DNA of 64,000 nucleotides from Akkermansia muciniphila (GTDB lineage Bacteria > Verrucomicrobiota > Verrucomicrobiia > Verrucomicrobiales > Akkermansiaceae), in NCBI RefSeq assembly GCF_018709685.1, contig NZ_JABDHQ010000010.1:1-64000 (forward strand). The letters run 5' to 3'. Both the position numbers and the translations under genes were made by a program. Numbering within the stretch: the stretch's first letter is position 1; each line of letters opens with the position of its first letter. Under the pieces are notes generated by a model that was not told the DNA's origin, did not search any database, and saw only the letters and a program-made list of their open reading frames with translations. Shown in pieces: positions 52,458-61,580 of this stretch.

Positions 52458-53387
52458 CTAAATGTCAAACAATGATGATACGGATTCTCCGTCATGAATG
52501 CGCCGCACGGCATGACCCAGCAGGTCTCCCACGCTGATGCAGTCCACCTTGGGGCCATGGGCCATGGGAACGGTGTCCGACGTGAGGACGCGTTCAATGC
52601 AGGAGCCGGCAATGCGCTCGCGGGCCATGTCTCCCAGCACGCCGTGGGACACGCATGCAAATACGCGCTGGGCGCCGCGTTCCTTCAGGATGTTGGCGGC
52701 GGCGCACAGGGTGCCGGCGGTTTCCGTCATGTCGTCAATGAGGACGGCGTCACGGCCTTCCACGTCACCAATGACGTTCATGGCTTCCACATGGGTGGCA
52801 TTGACGCGGTGCTTGGCTACGATGGCCAGTTCCGCGCCCAAGGCGTCCGAATAGGCGCGGGCCATTTTCACGCCGCCTACGTCCGGGGAGACGACGACGA
52901 GCTTCTGGAGGTCCTTCACGTAGTTTTCACGCAGGTGGCGGATCAGGACGGGAGCGGCGTAAAGGTGGTCCACCGGAATATCAAAGAAGCCCTGGATCTG
53001 GGCGGCGTGCAGGTCCATGGTGAGCACGCGGTCCACGCCGGCGGCGGTGAGGAGGTTGGCCACCAGCTTGGCGGTAATGGGAACGCGGGGCTGGTCCTTG
53101 CGGTCCTGCCGGGCGTACCCGAAGAAGGGCACCACCGCAGTGATGCGTCCGGCGCTAGCGCGGCGGGCGGCGTCCACCATCACGCACAATTCCATAATAT
53201 TATGGTTGGTGGGGGGGCAGGTGGGCTGAATGAGAAAGACATCCTTGCCGCGGATGTTTTCATTTATCTTTACAAAACTTTCCCCATCGGGGAAAGTGTT
53301 CACCGTGACGTCCGTCAACTGAATGCCTACGCTTTGCGAAATGCGCTCCGCAAGTTCTCTGTGTGCTGTACCGCTGATAATCTTCAT
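52458..53387 (-). CDS. prs: Ribose-phosphate pyrophosphokinase
   Basis: The 309-residue protein makes PRPP from ribose 5-phosphate and ATP. The ATP-binding PFFGYARQDRKDQPR, the PRPP loop VLIDDMTETAGTL and the N-terminal MKIISGTAHRELAERIS are all typical. I start at 53387, the conserved Met. It is upstream of rplY and divergent from the exosortase gene at 53470. Confidence 0.96.
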   Translation of the reverse strand: MKIISGTAHRELAERISQSVGIQLTDVTVNTFPDGESFVKINENIRGKDVFLIQPTCPPTNHNIMELCVMVDAARRASAGRITAVVPFFGYARQDRKDQPRVPITAKLVANLLTAAGVDRVLTMDLHAAQIQGFFDIPVDHLYAAPVLIRHLRENYVKDLQKLVVVSPDVGGVKMARAYSDALGAELAIVAKHRVNATHVEAMNVIGDVEGRDAVLIDDMTETAGTLCAAANILKERGAQRVFACVSHGVLGDMARERIAGSCIERVLTSDTVPMAHGPKVDCISVGDLLGHAVRRIHDGESVSSLFDI

Positions 53388-53469
53388 ACCGGAAACTGAA
53401 AAGCGGACGCATTCTGAACACAGGTCCACATAATCGCAATACTTAATTCTCACAATTTGATTTTTCTCC

Positions 53470-54420
53470 ATGATGGGTTCATCCGCTCCAGATGCAAAAG
53501 AGAGATTTCTAACCGTTCCCATGGCCGCCGTCCTGGCCGCCTGCGCCATCCTGCTGGCGTGGTCGTACCTGGCGTTTCCGGAATTCGGCTCCTCCGGGAA
53601 TGACAACAGCATCCAGTGGCTCATTTCCTCCTGGAACAAGCAGACGGATTATGAACACGGCTGGCTGGTAGTCCCCATCATCGCCTTCATGCTGTACCAC
53701 GCCAGGAAGAAGGTAGCGGAAGCCGCCAAGCGCATCGACTGGCGCGGACTGGTTCTTTTCATCCCGGCATGCCTGCTGCTGGCCCTCTCCTACCGTGTGG
53801 GGCAGCCCCGCGTGGCCGTAGGGGCGCTCCCCCTGATCCTGCTGGGAGGCGCCTGGTATCTTGCCGGGCCGCAGGTAGCCAGGCTGCTTGCCTTCCCCCT
53901 GCTTTTCTTCTGGCTGTGCATTCCCCTGCCTTCCTTCCAGCAGGCCACGGTGGAGCTGCAAATCCTCGCCACGGAGCTGGGGCACCTGGGGGGGGCCCTT
54001 TTCGGGGTGGATACATACCTGCAAGGCACCAATATCCGCTCCACGGACGGCCATTGGGACGCCTTCAACATTTCAGGGGGGTGCAGCGGCATGCGCTCCC
54101 TGATGGCCCTGCTCATGCTGTCCGCCGCGTGGGCCTACCTGTCCGACCTGAAGTTCTGGAAAAAATGCGTGCTTTTCCTCAGCGCCATTCCCCTGGCCGT
54201 CATCGGCAACGGCGTCCGCATCACCAGCATTGTGGTAATGGCGGAATACGGAGACCCCGAATTTGCGGCTAAAACCTGGCACGACTGGTCCGGCCTGCTG
54301 TTTTTCTTCCCCATCTGCCTGGCGGGCCTGGCGGCCGTCCACTCCCTGCTGGCCGGGGAGCTGATCTGGAAGCCGTCCCGGCGGAAAAAGCTGGTCGTTA
54401 AAATAAACAACTCCCACTAA
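53470..54420 (+). CDS. Exosortase (PEP-CTERM sorting transpeptidase)
   Basis: The 316-residue membrane protein has about eight TM segments and the exosortase triad: Cys205 in NISGGCSGMRSL, Arg250 in GNGVRI and His271 in TWHDWSG. Exosortases cleave PEP-CTERM tails and anchor the product at the surface or pass it to an exopolysaccharide context. It is followed 14 bases later by epsI, the usual partner. A PEP-CTERM protein is encoded at 60363-61061. Confidence 0.93.
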   Translation: MMGSSAPDAKERFLTVPMAAVLAACAILLAWSYLAFPEFGSSGNDNSIQWLISSWNKQTDYEHGWLVVPIIAFMLYHARKKVAEAAKRIDWRGLVLFIPACLLLALSYRVGQPRVAVGALPLILLGGAWYLAGPQVARLLAFPLLFFWLCIPLPSFQQATVELQILATELGHLGGALFGVDTYLQGTNIRSTDGHWDAFNISGGCSGMRSLMALLMLSAAWAYLSDLKFWKKCVLFLSAIPLAVIGNGVRITSIVVMAEYGDPEFAAKTWHDWSGLLFFFPICLAGLAAVHSLLAGELIWKPSRRKKLVVKINNSH

Positions 54421-54434
54421 GCGTTTCCGCCGCC

Positions 54435-55157
54435 ATGAATATTAAAAAGCTCAAGATTCTCATCCTTCCCTTTTTCCTGGCCGTCATGCTCGGCGGCATT
54501 TACCTGATGCCGCGCAAGGGAGAGGTGCAGGATTCATCCATCAGCATGAACCTCCCCACCGGCATGAATCCGGACGGCTGGCACGGCACGCGCCGGCAGG
54601 AGTCTGAACAGGAACGGGGCATTCTGGCCCCGGACACGGAATTCTCCAAGGCGGACTACGTGCAGGAAATCCCCATCAGCCTGGACACGCCGGAAACCGC
54701 GCCCGTGCTGTGCCGGGTCTCCATCGTCAAATCCGGCCACGACCTGAACAACTCCATCCACCGCCCGGAACGCTGCCTCCCGGCCCAGGGCCATTTCAAC
54801 CTGACGGGAACCAGGGTGGAGGTGCCCGTGGAAGGCCACGGAACCATCAGGATGACCAAGCTGAAGTCCCAGCAGAACATCACTCCGGGCCAGCCGCGGC
54901 CCATCATTCTGGACAGCATGCACTATTACGTCTTCATCGGCCACCGCCACATGACGGAAGACCACCTTGCCCGCACCCTGATGGACATGAAGGACAGGGT
55001 CCTGTACGGCGAGGACCAGCGCTGGTGCTATTTCCAGATATCCACCGCGTACGGGGACCAAATCAAGGTGCCGGAGGAGGAAGCCCGGAAACAGACGGAA
55101 CGCCTCATCAGCCAGCTTCTCTCCCGGCTGGTCAAGTGGAATGAACTGGACAGGTAG
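54435..55157 (+). CDS. epsI: EpsI-family exosortase-associated protein
   Basis: The 240-residue product has a signal/TM segment (about 8-25) and the DUF3485/EpsI core: CRVSIVKSGHDLNNSIHRPERCLPAQG and YVFIGHRHMTEDH. EpsI accompanies exosortases; its biochemical activity is not settled. Co-transcribed with the exosortase gene. Confidence 0.88.
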   Translation: MNIKKLKILILPFFLAVMLGGIYLMPRKGEVQDSSISMNLPTGMNPDGWHGTRRQESEQERGILAPDTEFSKADYVQEIPISLDTPETAPVLCRVSIVKSGHDLNNSIHRPERCLPAQGHFNLTGTRVEVPVEGHGTIRMTKLKSQQNITPGQPRPIILDSMHYYVFIGHRHMTEDHLARTLMDMKDRVLYGEDQRWCYFQISTAYGDQIKVPEEEARKQTERLISQLLSRLVKWNELDR

Positions 55158-55178
55158 CACATGCCCGGCCTGCGGCGG

Positions 55179-55832
55179 TCAGTCCGCAAGCCTGCCTTCC
55201 AGCCATGCGGAAGCCGCCTGAAAAAGGCTGGGCATTTCTTCCGCGGGGGCTTCATACAGCATGGGCGCGGGACGCCGGTGGGAGTAAAGATGCCCGGAGA
55301 GGTCCCGCCGGTATCCGGAGAAGGCCAGGTTCACGTCCGCTCCGGCGCAATGGCCCCAGCGGCCGCCAATCCTGGGCACCACGTCCATGAAACCGCCGCC
55401 GTCCCGCAGGTAGGCATTTCCCCACCATTCCACGCACGCCGGGCGCACGCTTTTCTGCCGCCGCGCCACGGCGTCTATCGTCAGGAGGCAGAGCGGAGCG
55501 GCCTGCACGGACTGCCTGCGGGCCACTTCCACCGCGCAGGAGCCGCCGTAACTGTGCCCGACCAGCACCACGGGCAGCCCGGGATGCTCCCGGCGCAGCG
55601 CTTCCAGCTCCTCCGCAATGTTCCCGCACCTGTCCCGGAACACGCCCCAGCCTCCACCGTCCCAGTGGTAATAGGCCGTAGCATGGGCCACCCCCGGCAG
55701 AAAGCCGGAAAACCTCCGTTCCACACGGCTCAGGCAGCCCGCCACCACGTCCCCGAAACCGCCGATGAACACGGCCAGATAACCGGGAACGCTTCCGCGC
55801 GGAAGCAGGTTTAACGTCCTTTGAGCATGCAT
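55179..55832 (-). CDS. Alpha/beta-hydrolase-fold protein
   Basis: The 217-residue soluble protein has the nucleophile elbow VGHSYGGS, an Asp after strand 7 (LTIDAVAR) and a His near the C-terminus (HLYSHRR), so a full catalytic triad is plausible. The size and GHSYGG suggest a lipase/thioesterase-like enzyme. The substrate is unknown. I start at 55832; 55844 is also in frame. It is convergent with epsI. Confidence 0.75.
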   Translation of the reverse strand: MHAQRTLNLLPRGSVPGYLAVFIGGFGDVVAGCLSRVERRFSGFLPGVAHATAYYHWDGGGWGVFRDRCGNIAEELEALRREHPGLPVVLVGHSYGGSCAVEVARRQSVQAAPLCLLTIDAVARRQKSVRPACVEWWGNAYLRDGGGFMDVVPRIGGRWGHCAGADVNLAFSGYRRDLSGHLYSHRRPAPMLYEAPAEEMPSLFQAASAWLEGRLAD

Positions 55833-55924
55833 GGCTGGCGCCATGATGGAGAAATCACGTCAATATCCAAGCCCATAGGACGTTCTGGCTTGATAAAACC
55901 GGAAAACTGTCCAAATGTGATGGT

Positions 55925-56509
55925 ATGCAAGTAATCATTCACCAATGGGCCTTCAACGGAAGCTTTGAACAGCTTGCCTCCCTGCCCCGCCAGGAACTCG
56001 TCAACGACTGGTTTGGATACGACGTGGAGCCAAGCGCGGAGTTCGCCTTTGCCACGGACGGCCAGTACCTCTGGTTCCTGGCTTCCCGGAGCAAGGAAGC
56101 TACCGTGCATCCGGACGCGCGGCCCGGCCAGTTCCAGCCGGAATTATGGCGGTATGACCTGGCTGAATGGTTCATGGCCGCCGGGGACGGCACCAATTAC
56201 TGGGAATTCAACCTTGCCCCCAACGGCGCCTGGTGGGCCTGCGCCTTTTCCGACACGCGCCGCGCCAATGAGGATATTCCGGCCCCGCTGGCCGTGGATA
56301 CCGAGTGCATCCTGACGGATGAAGGCTGGTGCGCCATGGCCCGCATTCCGCTGAACGAGTTGCGCGGCGTGGACGTCCGTGACTGCAAGCTGGCAGCCAC
56401 GTTCATTCTGGACACCCCGGACCAGATTTTCCTGACCACCGCGGACGACCTTTCCGGCACGCCGGATTTCCACCGCCCGGACAGCTTCTGCACCCCCATT
56501 CTCAAGTAA
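55925..56509 (+). CDS. CBM9/DOMON-like carbohydrate-binding protein
   Basis: The 194-residue protein resembles family 9-like carbohydrate-binding domains: FAFATDGQYLWFLA, LAEWFMAAGDGTNYWEFNLAPNGAWW and IPLNELRGVD. It has no signal peptide, so it would stay in the cytoplasm, unlike most CBM9 proteins. It ends four bases before the glcD-like gene, suggesting a link to that enzyme. Confidence 0.7.
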   Translation: MQVIIHQWAFNGSFEQLASLPRQELVNDWFGYDVEPSAEFAFATDGQYLWFLASRSKEATVHPDARPGQFQPELWRYDLAEWFMAAGDGTNYWEFNLAPNGAWWACAFSDTRRANEDIPAPLAVDTECILTDEGWCAMARIPLNELRGVDVRDCKLAATFILDTPDQIFLTTADDLSGTPDFHRPDSFCTPILK

Positions 56510-56513
56510 CTGC

Positions 56514-57890
56514 ATGTCTTTGGAAGAAGACATTTCCCGCATCCTGGGGCCTGAAAAGGTTTCCGGAGATCCGGAGGTGCTGGCCGCGCACGCCGGGGAC
56601 AAATGGTATGCCTCCGTGCTTCCGGAAGCGGTCGTTTTCCCGGAGAGCACGGAGGACGTCTCCCTGCTTCTGCGCTACGCCTCCTCCATGAACATTCCCG
56701 TCACGGCCCGCGGCGGCGGCGTGGGATATGTGGGGGGTTGCGTTCCCGTGCGCGGCGGCATCAGCCTTTCCCTGGAACGGATGAACCGCATTCTGGAAAT
56801 TTCCCCGGAAGACGGCGTGGCCGTGGTGGAACCCGGCGTCATCACGGCGGACCTTCAGCGGGAAGTCCGCGCCCTGGGGTGGTTCTACCCCCCGGACCCG
56901 GCTTCCAGGAAGGAATGCAGCCTGGGCGGGAACATCGCTACGAACGCCGGAGGCCCCCGGTGCCTGAAATACGGAGTCACCAAGGCCTATGTGCTGGGCC
57001 TCACCGTAGTCCTGGCCAGCGGGGAAGTGGTGGAATGCGGCGGACGCACCCACAAGAATAAAACGGGGTTTGACCTGGGGGACCTTTTCATCGGCTCGGA
57101 AGGGATGCTGGGCGTCATTACCCGGGCCATTCTGCGCATCATCCCCCATCCGGAAGCGTTCGGCGCGCTGAGCGCCAGCTTCCCGCAGTTTCCCATGGCC
57201 GCGGCGGCCGTGCAGCGCATCCTGAACAGCGGGCACCTTCCCTCCGCGCTGGAAATCACGGACAGCTTCACCCTCCGCGCCGCCCGAGCCTACCTGGGGG
57301 ACAGCGCCCTGCCCTCCGGCAGCCGCGGCCACCTGATTGTGGAAGTGGACGGCAGGCAGGCCGCCGTGAAGGAGGAGCTGGATTCCCTGTGCGCCCTGCT
57401 GGAGGAGTGCGGCGCCACGGACATCCTGCGCGCAGACACGGAGGCGGAGGCGGAAGCCGTCTGGCAGCTGCGGCGTGAATTTTCCTACAGCCTGAAAGCC
57501 ACCGGCATGACCAAGCTTAATGAAGACATCGTCATTCCCCGGTCCTGCCTGGTGGACCTGGTGGAGTTCTGCGAGGCCATGAACCGGGAGACCGGGCTGG
57601 ACATCGCGTGCTTCGGCCATTCCGGGGACGGCAACATCCACACCAACATCATGGTGGACGATTACACGGACCCGGGGAAGAAGGCCCTGGCGGACGCCTG
57701 CGTGGACAGGCTGTTCCACTGGGTGCTGGAACACGGGGGGACCATCACCGGGGAGCACGGCATCGGCCTAGCGAAGGCCAAATGGTTCCGGGAAGCCGTG
57801 GGGGAGGGCGCCTTCCATCTGCACGAGCTGGTGAAATCCGCCCTGGACCCCCGGAATTTGCTGAATCCGGGAAAAATGGGGCTCCCGTAA
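56514..57890 (+). CDS. FAD-linked oxidase, glycolate oxidase GlcD-like
   Basis: The 458-residue protein has a PCMH-type FAD-binding domain (about 30-215: PESTEDVSLLLRYAS, TARGGGVGYVGGCVP, SLGGNIATNAGGPRCLKYG) and the FAD_oxidase_C cap, ending in GEHGIGLAKAKWF and LDPRNLLNPGKM. It oxidises a 2-hydroxy acid such as glycolate or D-lactate. The Fe-S partner subunits (GlcE/GlcF) are not next to it. It follows the CBM9-like gene by four bases. Confidence 0.92.
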   Translation: MSLEEDISRILGPEKVSGDPEVLAAHAGDKWYASVLPEAVVFPESTEDVSLLLRYASSMNIPVTARGGGVGYVGGCVPVRGGISLSLERMNRILEISPEDGVAVVEPGVITADLQREVRALGWFYPPDPASRKECSLGGNIATNAGGPRCLKYGVTKAYVLGLTVVLASGEVVECGGRTHKNKTGFDLGDLFIGSEGMLGVITRAILRIIPHPEAFGALSASFPQFPMAAAAVQRILNSGHLPSALEITDSFTLRAARAYLGDSALPSGSRGHLIVEVDGRQAAVKEELDSLCALLEECGATDILRADTEAEAEAVWQLRREFSYSLKATGMTKLNEDIVIPRSCLVDLVEFCEAMNRETGLDIACFGHSGDGNIHTNIMVDDYTDPGKKALADACVDRLFHWVLEHGGTITGEHGIGLAKAKWFREAVGEGAFHLHELVKSALDPRNLLNPGKMGLP

Positions 57891-57945
57891 CGTAAAATAG
57901 GCTTCCAAGATGCTCCCGGACGGGGCATCATGGCCACCGCATTCC

Positions 57946-59229
57946 ATGAACAGCCCGCACAAGTCCATCCTAGCAGCCCTTTACGACCGTTTTCCGGCCG
58001 CAAACGCCGTCCTAGTGTTTATTCTGGACCATCCCCTGGCCTGGTTTACGCCCAAATGGCGCAGGAAAGGCCGCATGGCCCTGAAAGCGGTGCGCCGCTA
58101 CATCAATTACAACCGCGACCTTCTGCCGCCCGAACGCCTGGCGGAGTTTGAAGAAAGCCGCAACCTGCTGAAAACGGCCCTCCGCAGGGGGGACAGGCAG
58201 CAGGTAGAAACCACCACCTCAAAATTGGAATCCACACTGGAATCCATCCCCGGCGCGCTCCCCTCCGGCCTGGCGGAAAACGTGGAAGTCCTGTTCGTGA
58301 TCCTGGCCATTTTCCTGGGCCTGCGCTGTTACGTGGTGCAGCCCTTCCGCATCCCCACCGGCTCCATGCAACCCTCCCTGAACGGCATCCGGGCCGTCCC
58401 ACAGGAAGGAGACCCCACCCTGATGCAGAAAATAGGGGACATGGTGATGTACGGCGGCTCCTACGTGCATGAAACGGCTTCCAAGGAAAAGAAGATCGTC
58501 CGTTTTGAACCCGCCACCAAATACCTTCTTCTCACCGTCACCAACGTGGTGTTTGACGACGGCTCCAGGCTGGAAATTCCGGCGGCGGAGGCGGAAACAC
58601 GCCGCTATTTCCTCAACCAGGAACCGCGTTTCGAGTCCGAGCGTCACACGCCGTTCAGAAGCTACCTGCCGGGGGATACGATCGTCAACGCCCGCTTTGA
58701 CGCCGGGGACCTGATTGTGGTGAACAAGATGGCCTACCACTTCCGCAAGCCGGAACGCGGGGAAGTCTTCGTCTTTGACACGCGCGGCATTGAAGGCATT
58801 GCCAACAAGGGCAGCAGCACCGGACAGGAGGGCGGCACCCATTACGTCAAACGCCTCGCCGGCGTACCGGGGGATTCCCTGTCCATCCAGGATTCCCAGC
58901 TGATCGTGAACGGAAAGCCGGCCACGGAATGGACCATCCGGAGGGTGGCCTCCGGGCAGCCCCCCTACCAGCCCTGCGGCTATGTGGCCCTTCCCGCCCC
59001 GCTGAGCCTGCTGGACGGCAGGGCCTACATCACGGAAGGCGGTACCGTGCACCTTTCCAATGACAAAAAACGCCCCTACCTGCGCGAATACGTGGCCCTG
59101 GGCGACAATTCCACCCGTGAAAATTCCTTTGACTCCCGGTACTGGGGGCCCGTTCATCAATACAACATCGTAGGCCCCGCCAGTTTCTGCCTGTGGCCCT
59201 TTACCTCCCATTGGGGGCTTATCCCCTGA
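57946..59229 (+). CDS. lepB: Signal peptidase I (long form)
   Basis: The 427-residue protein is a type I signal peptidase. Its catalytic Ser140 is in PTGSMQPSL, the Lys302 base is in YVKRLAGVPGDSLSI, and the C-terminal box is GDNSTRENSFDSRYWG. It has a long N-terminal helical region before the TM segment (about 113-132) and about 100 residues between boxes (about 155-255) that include the substrate-binding strands plus extra sequence. I use the ATG at 57946. It is 55 bases after the glcD-like gene. Confidence 0.9.
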   Translation: MNSPHKSILAALYDRFPAANAVLVFILDHPLAWFTPKWRRKGRMALKAVRRYINYNRDLLPPERLAEFEESRNLLKTALRRGDRQQVETTTSKLESTLESIPGALPSGLAENVEVLFVILAIFLGLRCYVVQPFRIPTGSMQPSLNGIRAVPQEGDPTLMQKIGDMVMYGGSYVHETASKEKKIVRFEPATKYLLLTVTNVVFDDGSRLEIPAAEAETRRYFLNQEPRFESERHTPFRSYLPGDTIVNARFDAGDLIVVNKMAYHFRKPERGEVFVFDTRGIEGIANKGSSTGQEGGTHYVKRLAGVPGDSLSIQDSQLIVNGKPATEWTIRRVASGQPPYQPCGYVALPAPLSLLDGRAYITEGGTVHLSNDKKRPYLREYVALGDNSTRENSFDSRYWGPVHQYNIVGPASFCLWPFTSHWGLIP

Positions 59230-59268
59230 TTCCCCGCCCTTCCGCAGGCACGCTTTCCCCGTCAAGAC

Positions 59269-60189
59269 ATGACTCAAGCCCAGACTATCACCAGCAAGGC
59301 CAAATCCAACCTGGCCTTCGCTCTCATTGACCTTCCTGAAGAAGAACGCCGCCATATGGCGGAATTTTACGCCTTCTGCCGCACTGTGGACGACATCGTG
59401 GACGAACCGGGCATGACGCCCCGTGAACGCCATGACGCCCTGAACCGCTGGATAGAGGTCATCAACGGAGGGGAAGGCCTGGAACTGACGGAGCTGGAGG
59501 AAGACATCATCGCCCTGATTCAGGACCTGGAGCTGGACACCACCCCCATGCTGCACCTGATTGAAGGCTGCCGTTCCGACATCTGCCAGCAGCAGCCCCT
59601 GAACCGCGACGAATTGCTGGACTATACCTATTGCGTGGCCTGCTGCGTGGGCCTCACCTCCGCCCGCATCATGGGCGCGGGGGAAGCCTCCTACCCGTAC
59701 GCCATCGCCTTGGGGCATGCCCTCCAGATGGTGAACATCATCCGGGACGTGGCGGAAGACTGCAACAAATCCAACCGTATCTACCTGCCCAGGGAAGACA
59801 TGGACCGCTTCGGCTATTCCCTGGAAGACCTACGCGCCCGGGTGTACTCCCCCCAGCTCCGGGAACTGCTGCAATATGAAGCGGACCTGGCGGAAAAGTT
59901 TTTCACGGAAGCGGAGGAGGAATACAACCGCCTCAGCCCGGAGGACAAGGCGGCGCTCGTTCCCGCCCAGGCCATGGCGCTCATTTACCACACCATCCTG
60001 GATAAAATGAAGGCGGGAGGCTTCCGCGTCTTTGACATCCGCTACCACGTCAATACCTTCCACAAGCTCTGGCTTCTGTTCCGCATCAAGCTGGACATTG
60101 ACCCCCAATCCTATTACGACAAGTCCAAGGCGTACTATGACAAGCTCGTGGGCTTCCTCTCCAAGCCTATCAGGAAGGATGAGAAATAG
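59269..60189 (+). CDS. Squalene/phytoene synthase family protein
   Basis: The 306-residue protein has the two Asp-rich motifs of head-to-head prenyl synthases: FCRTVDDIVDE (about 38-48) and IRDVAEDCNKSNRIYLP (about 162-178). It condenses two farnesyl- or geranylgeranyl-diphosphates to squalene or phytoene. Sequence alone does not separate hopanoid from carotenoid roles, and no other pathway gene is nearby. It is 39 bases after lepB on the same strand. Confidence 0.88.
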   Translation: MTQAQTITSKAKSNLAFALIDLPEEERRHMAEFYAFCRTVDDIVDEPGMTPRERHDALNRWIEVINGGEGLELTELEEDIIALIQDLELDTTPMLHLIEGCRSDICQQQPLNRDELLDYTYCVACCVGLTSARIMGAGEASYPYAIALGHALQMVNIIRDVAEDCNKSNRIYLPREDMDRFGYSLEDLRARVYSPQLRELLQYEADLAEKFFTEAEEEYNRLSPEDKAALVPAQAMALIYHTILDKMKAGGFRVFDIRYHVNTFHKLWLLFRIKLDIDPQSYYDKSKAYYDKLVGFLSKPIRKDEK

Positions 60190-60301
60190 AAATTCCCTGC
60201 CCGCCCCGGCGGGAAGAAGACGGACGTAAAGGGAAAAGGCGCGGGAAAATCTTCCCGGTTTATGGAGCCGCCGTGTTCCGGTTTCCGGAGAATAAGACAT
60301 G

Positions 60302-60334
60302 AAAAAGGGCTGCCTCCCCCCAGGGAAACAGCCC
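60302..60334 (-). terminator. Terminator of the PEP-CTERM gene
   Basis: A GGGCTG/CAGCCC stem with a long loop; on the minus strand it is followed by TTTTTC, between the PEP-CTERM gene and the squalene synthase. Confidence 0.65.
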
Positions 60335-60362
60335 CATTCTCCTCATCGTGAGGCGCTCCTCA

Positions 60363-61061
60363 TCATGCCGCCCTTCGGCGTCTCAACAGGAGCCCGGCCA
60401 AACCCAGCAGGCCCAGCGAGGCCGCCGCCGGTTCGGGAACCATCAGTTCCCCGTCCACGGAAATGCCCACCCTGGCGTTATTATTATTGTTTCCTCCTCC
60501 CGCGCCCACTACGGCATAGAGTTTTCCATTGCCGTTCTTTTTCATGTCCTCCAGCTGTTCCGGGGTAAGGTCGTAATGGACGTCCCACGGATTGCCGTCA
60601 TTGTTTTTCGTACCCCGGCATAATTCCACCATCTCGCCGTCCCTGGTCTCATACCACACGGAGTACGTATACGTACCTCCCGTTCCGGAGGGAGAAAGGT
60701 TCATGCTGAAAGACAGGCCGGAATAATCCTGGATGTTTTCAATGGTCATTTTCAAGCCGAAGCATACCCCCGCCGTACCGGGCATGCTGGGAAGGCTGAT
60801 GGTCTGGTCTTCCGGATTGGCGGAAGCGCTGCCCCAGCGCATGTCTCCGTTCCCGGTAGTGGTATACCAGCCGTCATTGCGGGAACCGAGCCAGCTCTTG
60901 ACGTCGTTTCCCGTGATTCCGCTGCCGGACAGCCGGCCTGCGGAATTGTAGCCCTGGCCCGTAATCGTGTCGATTTCAGGAACCAGTTCAATGGTTGCTG
61001 CGGCGGCCATAGCCGTCAAGGCGGCCGCGGCCGTGCAGATCATGTATAGTAGCTTCTTCAT
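60363..61061 (-). CDS. PEP-CTERM sorting domain protein
   Basis: The 232-residue secreted protein has a signal peptide (about 1-22) and a beta-rich, Gly/Ser/Thr-rich body. Its C-terminus is a classic exosortase signal: VPEPAAASLGLLGLAGLLLRRRR (PEP motif, hydrophobic helix, Arg cluster). It is likely a substrate of the exosortase at 53470. Its function is unknown; the body lacks a recognisable domain. It runs opposite to the squalene synthase gene. Confidence 0.85.
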   Translation of the reverse strand: MKKLLYMICTAAAALTAMAAAATIELVPEIDTITGQGYNSAGRLSGSGITGNDVKSWLGSRNDGWYTTTGNGDMRWGSASANPEDQTISLPSMPGTAGVCFGLKMTIENIQDYSGLSFSMNLSPSGTGGTYTYSVWYETRDGEMVELCRGTKNNDGNPWDVHYDLTPEQLEDMKKNGNGKLYAVVGAGGGNNNNNARVGISVDGELMVPEPAAASLGLLGLAGLLLRRRRAA

Positions 61062-61580
61062 ATCCTGCTGAATAAGTGGATAACTGCATACTGCCGGATT
61101 TGGAATCCGTGATCAGTCAGAGCCGCCATCAAGGATGCCTATGATAGGGACCATAAGGATAATAGGAGCAAGAGGGCAATTTTGCCGTCCCCTATTATCC
61201 CTATTATCCCTATCATCCTTATATTCCCTATTACCCCTAAACAACTTTCCCCCAGATTTTTCCTTTGACTCCGGATTCCAAATCCGTTGAAAAATTTAAC
61301 TGATTGACTCTTTGGATATAACGTCATTATTTCCGAAGAATTCAGGAGAGAAAGCAGAGTGAGGCAGAGGCATTTTTTCATAAAAAATAACAATAAGAGC
61401 TTCTCGGCATCGTGAATACGCCATGAGAAGGAACGCCACCTTTCCCTTCCTCCCGCTACAGGAAGCCGGATTTGCCGATTCGCCCCCCATTCAACCAAAT
61501 TTCCGTTCCGGCGGAGGCAGGGGCAGAAAAAGGCCATTCCAGCCGGAAAGAGCCGGAAAATTATCCCGGCCCAGGAGTCT
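61062..61580. other. 519-bp gene-free region with nested hairpins and 9-bp arrays
   Basis: No credible gene is present. The left part (61095-61286) is built of inverted and tandem repeats described separately; the right part (about 61290-61580) is AT-richer with no clear motif. It lies upstream of the PEP-CTERM gene and downstream of the HAD-FolB gene, so it must hold the promoter of the former. Confidence 0.6.
61095..61286. repeat. Nested inverted-repeat element
   Basis: CGGATTTGGAATCCG at 61095-61109 recurs as its exact reverse complement at 61272-61286. Each arm is itself a 6-bp hairpin with a 3-base loop. Inside, purine-rich units (61138-61166) oppose pyrimidine-rich CCCTATTAT units of 9-bp period (61190-61239) around a small GGCAA/TTGCC hairpin. 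The whole may fold into a multi-branched cruciform. Confidence 0.8.

Noticed and set aside
58219-59718. Long minus-strand open frame opposite lepB
   Set aside because: It lies antisense to a gene with a complete catalytic motif set and has no domain of its own.
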